Assembly (NCBI GenBank): GCA_036274495.1
Contig: DASUFP010000062.1
Coordinates: 1-20,743 of the forward strand
Direction: 5' to 3'
Origin: DASUFP01 sp036274495
GTDB lineage: Bacteria > Bacteroidota > Bacteroidia > AKYH767-A > OLB10
DNA: 20,743 bases
Part shown: in pieces, positions 1 through 7,849 of the stretch
Position numbering within the stretch: the first letter of the stretch is position 1
How the letters are laid out: each line of letters opens with the position of its first letter
Made by a program: the position numbers and the translations under genes
The notes under the pieces: generated by a model
What the model was told of the DNA's origin: nothing
What the model saw: the letters and a program-made list of their open reading frames with translations, nothing else
The model's database searches: none

Positions 1-390
1 GTCAATTCCATTACGATTGGCAACAGGGTTAATATTCAGGACCAGGCTGTAATTCACTGTACCTATCAAAAAGCCAAAACTATCATCGGAAACAATGTAT
101 CAATTGGCCATTCAGCCATAGTACATGGCTGCACCTTAGAAGATAATGTACTGGTTGGAATGGGTGCAATTGTAATGGATCATGCAGTTGTAGGCGCCAA
201 TTCTATGATTGCAGCCGGTGCAATAGTACTGGAAAACACAATTGTCGAACCCGGAAGTATTTGGGCAGGTGTTCCGGCTAAAAAAGTCAAACAGATGACT
301 CCTGAACACTTCAAAGAATTAAATGAAAGAATTGCCAAAAATTATATCATGTATTCCGAATGGTATAATAAAGATAATGCCGGTAAATAA
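1..390 (+). CDS. Gamma-carbonic anhydrase family protein (partial, 5' end missing)
   Basis: The frame is open from the first base and ends at TAA 388-390, giving 129 visible residues. About 40 N-terminal residues lie outside the window if the protein has the usual length of roughly 170. The hexapeptide pattern of a left-handed beta-helix is clear (repeated I/V-G-x-x-x units such as IGNRV, IGNNVSIGHSAIV, VLVGMGAIV), followed by the family's WAGVPAKKVK segment and a charged C-terminal helix. The three zinc-ligand histidines of gamma-carbonic anhydrases appear conserved: H19 in VIHCT, then H37 and H42 five residues apart in GHSAIVHGC. Family members are trimers that hydrate CO2 or are related transferase-like proteins (YrdA/PaaY type). 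Enzyme activity here is inferred, and many such proteins have no proven substrate. It converges on murI with 7 bp between the stops. Confidence 0.85.
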   Translation, partial: VNSITIGNRVNIQDQAVIHCTYQKAKTIIGNNVSIGHSAIVHGCTLEDNVLVGMGAIVMDHAVVGANSMIAAGAIVLENTIVEPGSIWAGVPAKKVKQMTPEHFKELNERIAKNYIMYSEWYNKDNAGK

Positions 391-416
391 ACCGGGCTTA
401 CCAGAGATTTTTTTTC
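379..416. terminator. Candidate bidirectional terminator between the carbonic-anhydrase-like gene and murI
   Basis: An imperfect hairpin, CCGGT (380-384), loop AAATAA, ACCGG (391-395), covers both convergent stop codons. On the plus strand a run of eight T follows at 408-415, preceded by an alternative short stem GGTAA/TTACC. On the minus strand an AT-rich stretch follows. The stem is short and the T-run is not immediately adjacent, so this is only a candidate. Confidence 0.3.
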
Positions 417-1219
417 TCCAGCTTAACTTTACCTGTAAAAAAGTGGCGGGTGCTTTTTATAAACGAAGGAGTGAGATCAGAAACGTAAAAACGTTGTTTG
501 CCTTTAGGAGCGGGATTAAGCAGTTTTTTTAATTCCAATTGTTTTTTGACATAAGCTGCGACAATCTGTGCCGAGTCAATTATTTGCACTTTGCCTTTGT
601 AATATTTTTCGATTTCAGGCCTGATAAGAGGATAGTGCGTACAGGCGAGTATTATTGATTCTATTTTACGGATTTTAGGTCTGTCGAGATAACTGTTGAT
701 AATCGTCTGACTTATTTTGTTATCAAAAAATCCCTCTTCTATCATAGGCGCCAGCAATGGTGTTGCCAATGATAACACTTCTATTGAAGGGTTTGATTGA
801 GTAATGCGCCGGGCATATGCTTCAGATTTTATTGTAGCCCTGGTTCCTATCACTCCTATCCGTTTCAATTTTTTTGAACTGCTGACTTCAGCTACTACCG
901 GATTAATCACGTCAATTACAATTGCTTTTTTGCCGACATGTTTCTTTACCGCATCAAATGCAATAGATGATGCTGTATTGCAGGCAATGACTATCATTTT
1001 GCAACCGCTTTTCAGCAGAAAATCTGATATACCAACGGCATAACCTATGATTGATTCAGGAGCCTTATCACCATAAGGCAAGTGCGCAGTGTCGCCAAAA
1101 TAGATGATTGATTCACCCGGTAAAATTTTCCGGATAGCGTTTGCAACCGTAAGACCTCCTATGCCGGAATCAAATATTCCGATTGGGGATTCCGGGGTGA
1201 GTGATGATTTTACTTGCAT
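398..1219 (-). CDS. murI: Glutamate racemase
   Basis: MurI interconverts L- and D-glutamate in the cytoplasm and so supplies D-Glu for peptidoglycan. The 273-residue protein has the normal family length. Numbered from the ATG at 1219, the Asp/Glu racemase signatures are: GIFDSGIGGLTV with D17 near the N-terminus, YFGDTAHLPYG, the first catalytic cysteine C80 in IACNTAS, and the second, C193, in ACTHYPL. The frame extends 7 codons further to a TTG at 1240. I prefer the ATG because a -7-like element (TAATTTTG, 1245-1238) would overlap the TTG. It lies downstream of the ompH terminator on the same strand, so it is probably its own transcription unit. Function is near certain; the start is moderately certain. 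Confidence 0.96.
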   Translation of the reverse strand: MQVKSSLTPESPIGIFDSGIGGLTVANAIRKILPGESIIYFGDTAHLPYGDKAPESIIGYAVGISDFLLKSGCKMIVIACNTASSIAFDAVKKHVGKKAIVIDVINPVVAEVSSSKKLKRIGVIGTRATIKSEAYARRITQSNPSIEVLSLATPLLAPMIEEGFFDNKISQTIINSYLDRPKIRKIESIILACTHYPLIRPEIEKYYKGKVQIIDSAQIVAAYVKKQLELKKLLNPAPKGKQRFYVSDLTPSFIKSTRHFFTGKVKLEKKNLW

Positions 1220-1237
1220 TTTCCTGTCTAATTGAAT

Positions 1238-1245
1238 CAAAATTA
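1238..1245 (-). promoter_or_regulatory. Candidate -7 element of murI
   Basis: Read on the minus strand this is TAATTTTG, a match to the Bacteroidota -7 consensus TAnnTTTG, 18 bp before the ATG at 1219. I see no good TTG -33 element at the right distance, so confidence is modest. Confidence 0.4.
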
Positions 1246-1352
1246 ATTAAAATTAACCTGATTCCTTTAATATGTTCTGAAACCTGTGTATCTCTTTTTT
1301 ATTTGAATCAGCGAATACAATTTCACAAGAAGTTCAACTATTCTCCGGTTAC

Positions 1353-1385
1353 AAAAAAAGCCGCTCTGTGGGGAGAGCGACTTTT
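1353..1385 (-). terminator. Intrinsic terminator closing the bamA-ompH operon
   Basis: On the minus strand GTCGCTCT, loop CCCCAC, AGAGCGGC forms an 8-bp stem (one G-T pair). It can be lengthened to about 12 bp by AAAA/TTTT and runs into seven T. It starts about 20 bp after the stop of the second ompH gene and separates that operon from murI. Confidence 0.88.
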
Positions 1386-1405
1386 GAATTACCTTGAACC
1401 AGGGA

Positions 1406-1915
1406 TTATTTCAGTCCCAATTTTGTCTTAACCAAAGGCATGATATCGTCCGAATCCTGAGCATATAAAACAACTCCGGCACTGGTATCAAAAATGTATG
1501 AATATGACTTCTCCTTTGCAATACTCTTTATAGCCTCTTCCGCCTTTTTGATTATTGGAGTATAAACTTCTTCCTTCTTTTTGCTTAGCGATTGTTGTGC
1601 AGAATCCTGAAAGTCCTGAATGCGTTGTTCCAGATCGCCAATTTCCTTTGCTTTTGCATCTTTAATCGGGTCAGCCATTGAAGCCTCATTTGCTCTGTAA
1701 TCAGATATTTTGCTCTGATATTCGTTTGTCATGGTCTTTAGTTGCGTTTCCAAAGAACTTCCGAATTTTTTGAGTGTGCTGTCAGCCATTTTGGTTTCCG
1801 GCATTGCGGCAAGCAATTCGGTAGAATTGATATGACCAAATTTCAGGGTTTGGGCATTCGAGAAACTCACGGTAGCCAAAAGGAACAGAAAGGCAATTTT
1901 AATTGATTTTTTCAT
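1406..1915 (-). CDS. Skp/OmpH-family periplasmic chaperone (second copy)
   Basis: This 169-residue protein has a clear signal peptide (MKKSIK, then a hydrophobic stretch to about residue 21, with a SNA-Q cleavage region). The mature part begins with the Skp-type strand KFGHINSTELL, then a long Lys/Glu/Gln-rich coiled-coil hairpin (about residues 40-125), and ends with the returning strand SYIFDTSAGVVLYAQDSDD. This is the OmpH/Skp fold: a trimeric 'jellyfish' that holds unfolded outer-membrane proteins on the way to BamA. It is the last gene of the bamA operon, 36 bp after a larger paralogue and just before the terminator. In Porphyromonas gingivalis the equivalent OmpH pair beside bamA has been linked to type IX secretion; a similar role here is inferred. 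Confidence 0.93.
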   Translation of the reverse strand: MKKSIKIAFLFLLATVSFSNAQTLKFGHINSTELLAAMPETKMADSTLKKFGSSLETQLKTMTNEYQSKISDYRANEASMADPIKDAKAKEIGDLEQRIQDFQDSAQQSLSKKKEEVYTPIIKKAEEAIKSIAKEKSYSYIFDTSAGVVLYAQDSDDIMPLVKTKLGLK

Positions 1916-1951
1916 AGTACTTGAAATGATGAGAAGGAATAGATTTTAAGA

Positions 1952-2587
1952 TTATTGTTTAGGCTGAACCGAAGAATCGGTGTCAGGTTGTTGACCCGAT
2001 TTGGATGGCTCGGAAGATCCCGATTTGGAAGGTGTTCCGGAAGACCCGGAACCTTCAGATTCTTTGGCCGGTACTTTATACCCCAATTGCAACAGAATAT
2101 AATCACTCTTGTCGTATTTAGGATTTGCAAACAGCATAATCAAGTCACTTGATTTGTCGAACACAACAGCATAACTCTGATCAGTAGCCATTTTCTTGAT
2201 TGCATTGTAAATTTTATCCTGAATTGGTTTTACCAGTTCTTGCTTTTTACGGAACAACTCTCCCTCGTATCCAAACTTTTGCTTTTGAAAGTCCTTAACA
2301 TCTTTTTCTTTAGCAACAATTTCATTTTCCCGCTTACGCTTCATTTCATCGGTAAGGAGAATTTGTTCAGCCTGAAAATCTTTGTACAACTTATCAATCT
2401 GAGCATATTTGGCCTCTATTTCCTTTTGCCAGTTTACTGATAATTGATCGAGCTGTTGTTGTGCGGCTTTATATTCAGAAATGTTGTCCAGGATGTATTG
2501 TGTATCCACAAAACAGTATTTCTGGGCCGATACCATGATTGGAGACAGAACCGTCAGAATGGTAATGAGAAGTCTTAACTTTTTCAT
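1952..2587 (-). CDS. Skp/OmpH-family periplasmic chaperone with Ser/Gly-rich tail
   Basis: The 211-residue protein begins with a signal peptide (MKKLRLLITILTVLSPIMVSAQ). The OmpH core follows: YCFVDTQYILDN, a strongly charged coiled coil at about residues 40-135, and the closing strand SYAVVFDKSSDLIMLFA. It differs from its neighbour by about 35 extra C-terminal residues rich in Ser, Gly, Pro and Lys, in which PSKSG occurs twice. The tail looks disordered and its role is unknown. The gene follows bamA after 40 bp; a candidate internal promoter lies in that gap. Tandem Skp genes behind bamA are usual in Bacteroidota. Family assignment is firm; the exact client set is not known from sequence. 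Confidence 0.93.
   Translation of the reverse strand: MKKLRLLITILTVLSPIMVSAQKYCFVDTQYILDNISEYKAAQQQLDQLSVNWQKEIEAKYAQIDKLYKDFQAEQILLTDEMKRKRENEIVAKEKDVKDFQKQKFGYEGELFRKKQELVKPIQDKIYNAIKKMATDQSYAVVFDKSSDLIMLFANPKYDKSDYILLQLGYKVPAKESEGSGSSGTPSKSGSSEPSKSGQQPDTDSSVQPKQ
1995..2029. repeat. 11-bp direct repeat in the ompH tail
   Basis: CCCGATTTGGA occurs at 1995-2005 and again at 2019-2029, 24 bp apart. It encodes two PSKSG units in the low-complexity C-terminal tail of the larger OmpH protein. Confidence 0.8.
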
Positions 2588-2610
2588 TTTGAACTCTTTT
2601 AAAAGGTTTG

Positions 2611-2618
2611 CAAAGTTA
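2611..2618 (-). promoter_or_regulatory. Candidate internal -7 element before the first ompH
   Basis: The minus strand reads TAACTTTG (consensus TAnnTTTG), 23 bp before the ompH start in the bamA-ompH gap. It could let the chaperone genes be expressed separately from bamA. No clear -33 TTG was found. Confidence 0.4.
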
Positions 2619-2627
2619 CTATTTTTT

Positions 2628-5111
2628 CTAAAACTGCTGTCCTATCAGGAAGTGAAAATTACCTCCCGAGCGATTCAGAGTACCGGGCACATTATCAAAT
2701 CCATAGCCCCAATCCAGTCCAAGCATTCCAAACATAGGGAGGAATATCCTCACCCCTCCTCCTGCTCCTCTTTTCAGGTCAAACGGATTGTAATCCCTGA
2801 ACCGGTTGAAAGCATTTCCTGCCTCGAGAAAACCCAACATATATATGGTAGCTGAGGGATTCAGTGACAGGGGATAACGTACTTCCACCGTGTACTTATC
2901 ATAAATTGTGCCACCTCCGGGAGGAGAGAGTGAATTATTAGGGTAGCCCCTTTGGGCTATAATTTCCCGGCCATCAAGCGAAAAGCCTGACAGTCCGTCG
3001 CCTCCAAGATAAAACCTTTCAAAAGGCGGTGGACCTATATCCTTGTTATAATAACCCAAAAAGCCATAATTGGCCCTGGCCATCAGTACCAGTTTGTTAA
3101 ATGCCAATGGGGTATACCAAAGCGCGGAGAATTTCCATTTATGGTATTCAATATACTTGTATTTCTCCTGATCGGGCAAAACTGCATAATTCTTACTGTT
3201 GAACCACGACCAGGGAGGGGTCAGCTGGAGTGTTGTCGAAAACTGAGAGCCGGTTCTTGGATAGATCGGCTGATCCACAGAATTTCTGGAGAGCGTTTCC
3301 TGAAAGAAGATGTTATAGGAAAAGCCGTCACTAAATAAAAATGACGAACCGTAATTATCAAGTTTGTAATACTGGAAGTTAAACTCGTGGTAAACACTAA
3401 AAAAGTCATCCGGTTTTTTAAGCCGCTGCCCAAGTCCTACTGAGGTACCGATAATAGAAATAGCCTGACGTAATTCACTATGACGTGGCCGGCCATTGCT
3501 TTGAACCGAATGATAAATGGAATAACTGAATGAATTAGGTTTTTTACCTCCCAGATAGGGTTCTGTAAAAGAAGCGTTATACGATTGGTAATACTTGCCG
3601 TTTGTCTGCATTCTCAAACTAAGCCGCTGACCATCACCGGAAGGTAATGGTGCCCATGCACCCTTTTTGAAAATATTACTTGCAGAAAAATTGTTGAATG
3701 AGACCCCAAGCGTTCCAACAAGCGAATTGCCACCCCAGCCCCCTGACAATTCAAGCTGATCCGAAGGTTTTTCCTCAACTACATATTCAATGTCAACTGT
3801 ACCATCCTGAGCATTCGGCTTGGGATTTACGCCAAGTTTTTCAGGATCAAAATATCCAAGTTGAGCCAGTTCACGCTGCGTACGGATAATCTCATTTCTG
3901 CTGAATAACTGACCGGGTTTGGTTCTGATTTCCCGCATAATTACCTTATCGTTGGTCTTGGTGTTTCCAACAACAGTTATCTTATTTACAATTGCCTGCT
4001 TCCCCTCATAAATACGCATCTCATAATCTATCGAATCACCGACTACCTGCACCTCCACGGGTGTAACCGAAAAGAACAAATAACCGTTATCCATATAAAG
4101 AGAGGTAATATCGCGGCCGGATGCATTACCAAATAATCCCTCATCCAGTTTTTTCTGATTAAATATTTCGCCTTTATGAATATTCAGAATTTTATCGAGA
4201 TCACGTGCTGCATATTTGGTATTCCCAATCCAGGTAATATTCCGGAAAAAATATTGAGGGCCTTCGTTAATACGTATTTTGATGTCTACACTGGCTTCAT
4301 TGTGATCGTAAACGGTATCCCAGGTAATATTCGCATCCCTGTATCCTTTTTGGGTGTATTTTGCCAACAGTTTTTGCTTATCCTCAGTATAATTATCCTC
4401 GACAAATTTTGATGTTGAGAAAATCCTGTACCACTTATGTTCTTTAGTGTCTTTCAATGAACGCTTCAAACGGGTTTCATTTAAAGCCTGCACACCTTCT
4501 AAAGTTATACTGTGAATTTTAACCCGGGGCCCTTTCTTTATCTGGATTTTCATAAACTGAGAATTGGCCACATTTTTTTCATCCTCAGTAATAACAGTAG
4601 CCTTTGCATGCAAGTAACCTTTGTCGATGAAATAACTTTCGATTTCGTTTTCCGTGGTCTGAATCAGGTTATCAGTGATTATTTTTCCGCTGACCAGCTT
4701 GATGCGCTCTCTGATTTTATCAGCTTCCGATTTGGTAATTCCGTCAAATGAAAATTTTGAAAGCCTCGGACGCTCCTGAAGACGCAACTCAAGAAATATT
4801 TTGTCTCCTTCAATTCTCGTGGCAACTATCTTAATATCTGCAAGCAACCCCTGCTTCCAAAGGTTTTCAATGGCACGGGTAATTTTGTCTCCCGGTACTC
4901 TGATTTTATCACCCTTAGATAATCCTGAAAGGGTTCTGAGTACACTTTCGTCAAGGTATTTTACACCTGTAACAGTTATTCCACCAATAATATAATCTTT
5001 AGGTTGGCTGTAATCAAATGGCAACTCCTCTCCTCCTACCTGAACCTGACTAAATCCATTCTGAGTAGAAAAGAAACTTATGAAAAGCAACAAGCAGATG
5101 ATTCTATGCAT
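2628..5111 (-). CDS. bamA: Outer-membrane protein assembly factor BamA
   Basis: This is the 827-residue central subunit of the BAM complex, which folds and inserts beta-barrel proteins into the outer membrane. From the ATG at 5111 it starts with a signal peptide (MHRIICLLLFISFFSTQNGFSQ). Five POTRA repeats follow in the periplasmic part, roughly residues 35-450; their first strands are recognisable as GGITVTGVKYLDE, FSFDGITKSEADK, IHSITLEGVQALNE, FRNITWIGNTKY and VNKITVVGNTKTN. The 16-strand barrel fills the rest and ends in aromatic Phe. The loop-6 position has GLSGF instead of the proteobacterial VRGF. Longer starts at 5135 or 5147 are possible but would put extra residues before the signal peptide. 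With the chosen start, the ATG overlaps the end of uppS by 8 bp, suggesting coupled translation. Two ompH genes follow. Confidence 0.97.
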   Translation of the reverse strand: MHRIICLLLFISFFSTQNGFSQVQVGGEELPFDYSQPKDYIIGGITVTGVKYLDESVLRTLSGLSKGDKIRVPGDKITRAIENLWKQGLLADIKIVATRIEGDKIFLELRLQERPRLSKFSFDGITKSEADKIRERIKLVSGKIITDNLIQTTENEIESYFIDKGYLHAKATVITEDEKNVANSQFMKIQIKKGPRVKIHSITLEGVQALNETRLKRSLKDTKEHKWYRIFSTSKFVEDNYTEDKQKLLAKYTQKGYRDANITWDTVYDHNEASVDIKIRINEGPQYFFRNITWIGNTKYAARDLDKILNIHKGEIFNQKKLDEGLFGNASGRDITSLYMDNGYLFFSVTPVEVQVVGDSIDYEMRIYEGKQAIVNKITVVGNTKTNDKVIMREIRTKPGQLFSRNEIIRTQRELAQLGYFDPEKLGVNPKPNAQDGTVDIEYVVEEKPSDQLELSGGWGGNSLVGTLGVSFNNFSASNIFKKGAWAPLPSGDGQRLSLRMQTNGKYYQSYNASFTEPYLGGKKPNSFSYSIYHSVQSNGRPRHSELRQAISIIGTSVGLGQRLKKPDDFFSVYHEFNFQYYKLDNYGSSFLFSDGFSYNIFFQETLSRNSVDQPIYPRTGSQFSTTLQLTPPWSWFNSKNYAVLPDQEKYKYIEYHKWKFSALWYTPLAFNKLVLMARANYGFLGYYNKDIGPPPFERFYLGGDGLSGFSLDGREIIAQRGYPNNSLSPPGGGTIYDKYTVEVRYPLSLNPSATIYMLGFLEAGNAFNRFRDYNPFDLKRGAGGGVRIFLPMFGMLGLDWGYGFDNVPGTLNRSGGNFHFLIGQQF

Positions 5112-5859
5112 TCTGGCCTTTTGATTCCTGTTCATTGACCATACCATACCGGCGATCCCGTTTCTGAAAATCTATGATCGCTGCTTTCAGGTCTTCCCGC
5201 CTGAAATCGGGCCACAATTTATCGGTAAAATAAAGTTCAGTATATGCAAGCTGCCACAACATAAAGTTGCTGATCCGGTGTTCGCCACTTGTCCTGATTA
5301 AGAGTTCCGGATCGGGACAGAACGAAGTACACATTTCAGCTGAAACAACTTCATCATTAATTTCTTCAATTGTTAAACTACCGTCTTTCACTTTTGATGC
5401 TATGTTTTTTGCTGCCCTGGTAATTTCCCAGCGCGAGCTGTAGCTTAACGCCAAAATAAGGGTCATTCGTGTATTGGATGCTGTAGTATCAATAGTGGCT
5501 TTCAGCTGACTCCTGCAATTGGCAGGCAGACTTTCAGTATCCCCTATGGCCATCAACCGGATATTGTTATCCATGAGTGTTTTGGTTTCTTTGCTGATGG
5601 TATCTATCAACAACTCCATCAGTGCATCAACCTCCCACCTTGGGCGCTTCCAGTTTTCAGTTGAAAAGGCGTACATGGACAAATATTGTATACCTATTTC
5701 AGCTGCTCCCTCAACTGTATCTCGTACTGCAACAACCCCGTTCTGGTGACCAAAAGTCCGGATGTGCCCTTGTTGTTGAGCCCAACGACCATTGCCATCC
5801 ATTATGATGGCTATGTGTGAAGGTAATTTTTCGGGATTTATTTGTTCTGGCTGCTCCAT
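5104..5859 (-). CDS. uppS: Isoprenyl transferase (undecaprenyl diphosphate synthase)
   Basis: This cis-prenyltransferase condenses isopentenyl diphosphate units onto farnesyl diphosphate to make the C55 carrier lipid for peptidoglycan and surface glycans. From the ATG at 5859 it has 251 residues, the typical length. Signatures in order: HIAIIMDGNGRWA with the catalytic D21, GH at 37-38, AFSTENWKRP (64-73), and the C-terminal LLIRTSGEHRISNF block, with R189 and R195 contacting diphosphate in the family. A GTG at 5898 would add 13 residues but lies upstream of a good -7 element at 5885-5878, so it is rejected. AGGGGA just before the ATG may help initiation. Its 3' end overlaps bamA by 8 bp; the PorG-like genes lie upstream. 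Confidence 0.97.
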   Translation of the reverse strand: MEQPEQINPEKLPSHIAIIMDGNGRWAQQQGHIRTFGHQNGVVAVRDTVEGAAEIGIQYLSMYAFSTENWKRPRWEVDALMELLIDTISKETKTLMDNNIRLMAIGDTESLPANCRSQLKATIDTTASNTRMTLILALSYSSRWEITRAAKNIASKVKDGSLTIEEINDEVVSAEMCTSFCPDPELLIRTSGEHRISNFMLWQLAYTELYFTDKLWPDFRREDLKAAIIDFQKRDRRYGMVNEQESKGQNA

Positions 5860-5877
5860 GTCCCCTGAAAGAACGAG

Positions 5878-5885
5878 CAAAGGTA
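5878..5885 (-). promoter_or_regulatory. Candidate -7 element of the uppS-bamA-ompH unit
   Basis: The minus strand reads TACCTTTG (TAnnTTTG), 18 bp before the uppS ATG and inside the 87-bp gap after the preceding barrel gene. A transcript from here would exclude the GTG at 5898 as the start. Confidence 0.5.
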
Positions 5886-5946
5886 ATAAAATAGCCACAA
5901 CGGGGCTTTCAGAACAGGGAATATGCCAACAGGCTAAGGCATTGAT

Positions 5947-6804
5947 TTACCGCAATTTTTGTCTGAAGGGAGTGCAATTTGAGGAATACTTGCTGCTCAG
6001 CGTAAAATTCAGGGTTATACCGGTAAACATATACCAATCTTTATCGGAAGCATTCCCTCGCTGGCGATCGGTGTTATCTGCTGCCTGACCGTCGGTACTC
6101 CTGTCGGACAACTGGACAGATACATCTCCGTATGCAGCCTGCAGCACACCTTTATCAGCATATGTTTTGCTGATGTCATCAAGGTAATCAGTGTATAATC
6201 TGCGGGCCCCGGCCTCAAGGGTAATTCCAAACATTTTACTGAACTTAAATTTAAATCCACCTCCAAACATCAACGCCATCTGGGTTCTTTTATACTTTTC
6301 GCGGCTGGGGTATGCGGATGTTCCCTGACCTTCAGTACCCAATGGCTGAAGATCGTACCAGTCACCATTCAATTCGGCTTGTGGATTAAAATGGTAAAGA
6401 GATAAGCCACCAAAGACAAATGGCGTTGCCGGTGCGGAACTCTCGTTGGCAAGTTGATAAGGAAGGAAATTAAATTCAAACGCCCCATGTAAATCCAGTA
6501 TTCGCGCCCTGAAAGAAAGATTTCTCCTCAGCTGGTATTCATCGTTGGATTTAGCATCGTCGCCTGCCACGGCTCCATAGGTAAGTCCGAGTCTGTAAGC
6601 CCAATGGCTGTTGAGGTTTCTCCGGTATAAGATTCCGACGGCCGGCTTAATGGTTTTGGTATTGAACAGGTGAGGACTTATTTCCCCTTTGTAAGTTCCT
6701 ATTCCAAGAAACAGACCCATCTCGGAACTTTGTCCAAAAGCAAATGTACCCGGCAAGAATGCGGCAATAAAAACCAGAAAATTCAGACGTGTTCTACTAT
6801 TCAT
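5947..6804 (-). CDS. porG: DUF6089 / PorG-family outer-membrane beta-barrel protein (copy next to uppS)
   Basis: The protein has 285 residues from the ATG at 6804, which begins a signal peptide (MNSRTRLNFLVFIAAFLPGTFAFGQ); the frame is open to 6831. After an opening strand (EMGLFLGIGTYKGEIS) it shows alternating aromatic and charged strands of a small barrel. DUF6089 hallmarks are GDWYDLQPLGTEGQG, YTDYLDDISKTYADKG and a late RGNASDKDWYMF strand. DUF6089 includes PorG, a type IX secretion outer-membrane protein that in P. gingivalis associates with PorK/PorN and is encoded directly beside uppS-bamA-ompH. The same position here supports the name. Residue 285 closes a short basic C-terminus. A paralogue precedes it, 60 bp upstream. 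That it works in type IX secretion is inferred; no other secretion gene is in the window. Confidence 0.75.
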   Translation of the reverse strand: MNSRTRLNFLVFIAAFLPGTFAFGQSSEMGLFLGIGTYKGEISPHLFNTKTIKPAVGILYRRNLNSHWAYRLGLTYGAVAGDDAKSNDEYQLRRNLSFRARILDLHGAFEFNFLPYQLANESSAPATPFVFGGLSLYHFNPQAELNGDWYDLQPLGTEGQGTSAYPSREKYKRTQMALMFGGGFKFKFSKMFGITLEAGARRLYTDYLDDISKTYADKGVLQAAYGDVSVQLSDRSTDGQAADNTDRQRGNASDKDWYMFTGITLNFTLSSKYSSNCTPFRQKLR

Positions 6805-6864
6805 GAAATGTGAACGCACCTTGTGAAACAAAATTTCACTAAAAAGGGCCTTTGCAAAATAGAA

Positions 6865-7779
6865 TTAGAACATTGGGAAACTGGACCTTCCAGAACGCAG
6901 TTTATAAGTTACACTGATGATGGCAAACATATAGGTGTCCTTATCGCGGGGATCACCTCTTTGAGCACCTGCGGCAGTGATGTAGGGATATACATACTCA
7001 TTTTGCCATGATTTATCTGCCAGTAAGGCGGCATTTACACCATTAGCTGCCTGAATAGAGGCATTGTCATAATAGGTTTTACTCACATCATCAATGTAAT
7101 CGGTGAATGTTTTTCTGATGCCGTATTCAAGTCCAACTCCCCATCTGCGATTGAAAGCATACCTGAATCCTATTCCCATAGGAATGCATAATTGCAATTT
7201 TTTGTATTGACTCCTTGTGCCTGCCAAACCCTGTCCTTCGGTATGGAGCGGTTGGAGGTCGTACCATTGCCCGTTTAATTCGCCTTTCGGGTTAAAATAA
7301 AATGCTCCTAAACCTAAAAACCCGTATGCGGAAAATTCAAAACCCCTTTGCCCGCGAACACCTTTCAGACGGTAACGGTGACCGGTTTGTTCCTTTATGA
7401 AAGCAATTTCCAGATTGGAGTTGAGCTCCCAAATGTTGGTTTTGAAATTCAGATTACGATAATTTCTGAAAAACTCCTGGGTAAGGGCATCACTTCCGGA
7501 CACCTGACCATAAGTCAAATGGGTATTCAGAGATAAAATGGGATTTAATTTATACCTGATTCCGGCTGAAATGGCAATGTTGGTTTCAGAAAATTCCAGA
7601 TCTTGAAAGTCATTGGTTCCTATCTTGTTAGCACCGCCGAGGTCGCCTAAGAAGTTGCTTGCACCAATTCCAAAGCTGAGCTCAGACCGGTAGGCTTTCC
7701 AACGCTGCTTATACCTTTGGGCAATGGAAAGGCCTGGTAATAAGCAAATTAATAACAATAGAGCGGACAGACGTTTCAT
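6865..7779 (-). CDS. DUF6089 / PorG-like outer-membrane beta-barrel protein (upstream copy)
   Basis: The protein has 304 residues from the ATG at 7779, whose signal peptide is MKRLSALLLLICLLPGLSIAQ. A GTG at 7803 would extend it but sits on a -7 element. It shares with the following gene the opening barrel strand (ELSFGIGASNFLGDLGG), GQWYDLQPLHTEGQG, FTDYIDDVSKTYYDN, and a final strand in DKDTYMFAIISVTYKLR. It is therefore a tandem paralogue. It has an extra arginine-rich stretch around YRLKGVRGQRGF that its neighbour lacks. Which of the two is the true PorG orthologue cannot be settled from sequence alone; adjacency to uppS favours the other. The pair is probably transcribed together from a promoter at 7810-7803. 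Confidence 0.8.
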   Translation of the reverse strand: MKRLSALLLLICLLPGLSIAQRYKQRWKAYRSELSFGIGASNFLGDLGGANKIGTNDFQDLEFSETNIAISAGIRYKLNPILSLNTHLTYGQVSGSDALTQEFFRNYRNLNFKTNIWELNSNLEIAFIKEQTGHRYRLKGVRGQRGFEFSAYGFLGLGAFYFNPKGELNGQWYDLQPLHTEGQGLAGTRSQYKKLQLCIPMGIGFRYAFNRRWGVGLEYGIRKTFTDYIDDVSKTYYDNASIQAANGVNAALLADKSWQNEYVYPYITAAGAQRGDPRDKDTYMFAIISVTYKLRSGRSSFPMF

Positions 7780-7802
7780 AGTAAAGGGTTGTGGAATATT
7801 CA

Positions 7803-7810
7803 CAAAAATA
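7803..7810 (-). promoter_or_regulatory. Candidate -7 element of the DUF6089 gene pair
   Basis: The minus strand reads TATTTTTG (TAnnTTTG), 23 bp before the ATG at 7779, in the 70-bp gap behind nadK. The region is A/T-rich, so a chance match is more likely here than at the other sites. Confidence 0.4.
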
Positions 7811-7849
7811 AAAAAATAATAAAGAACTTCTTAAATAAACACCGTTGAA

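Noticed and set aside
5886..5946. Possible terminator between the PorG-like gene and uppS (ATGCC/GGCAT and AGCC/GGCT stems on the minus strand).
   Set aside because: Stems are 4-5 bp with long loops and weak T-runs. Read-through into uppS seems equally likely.
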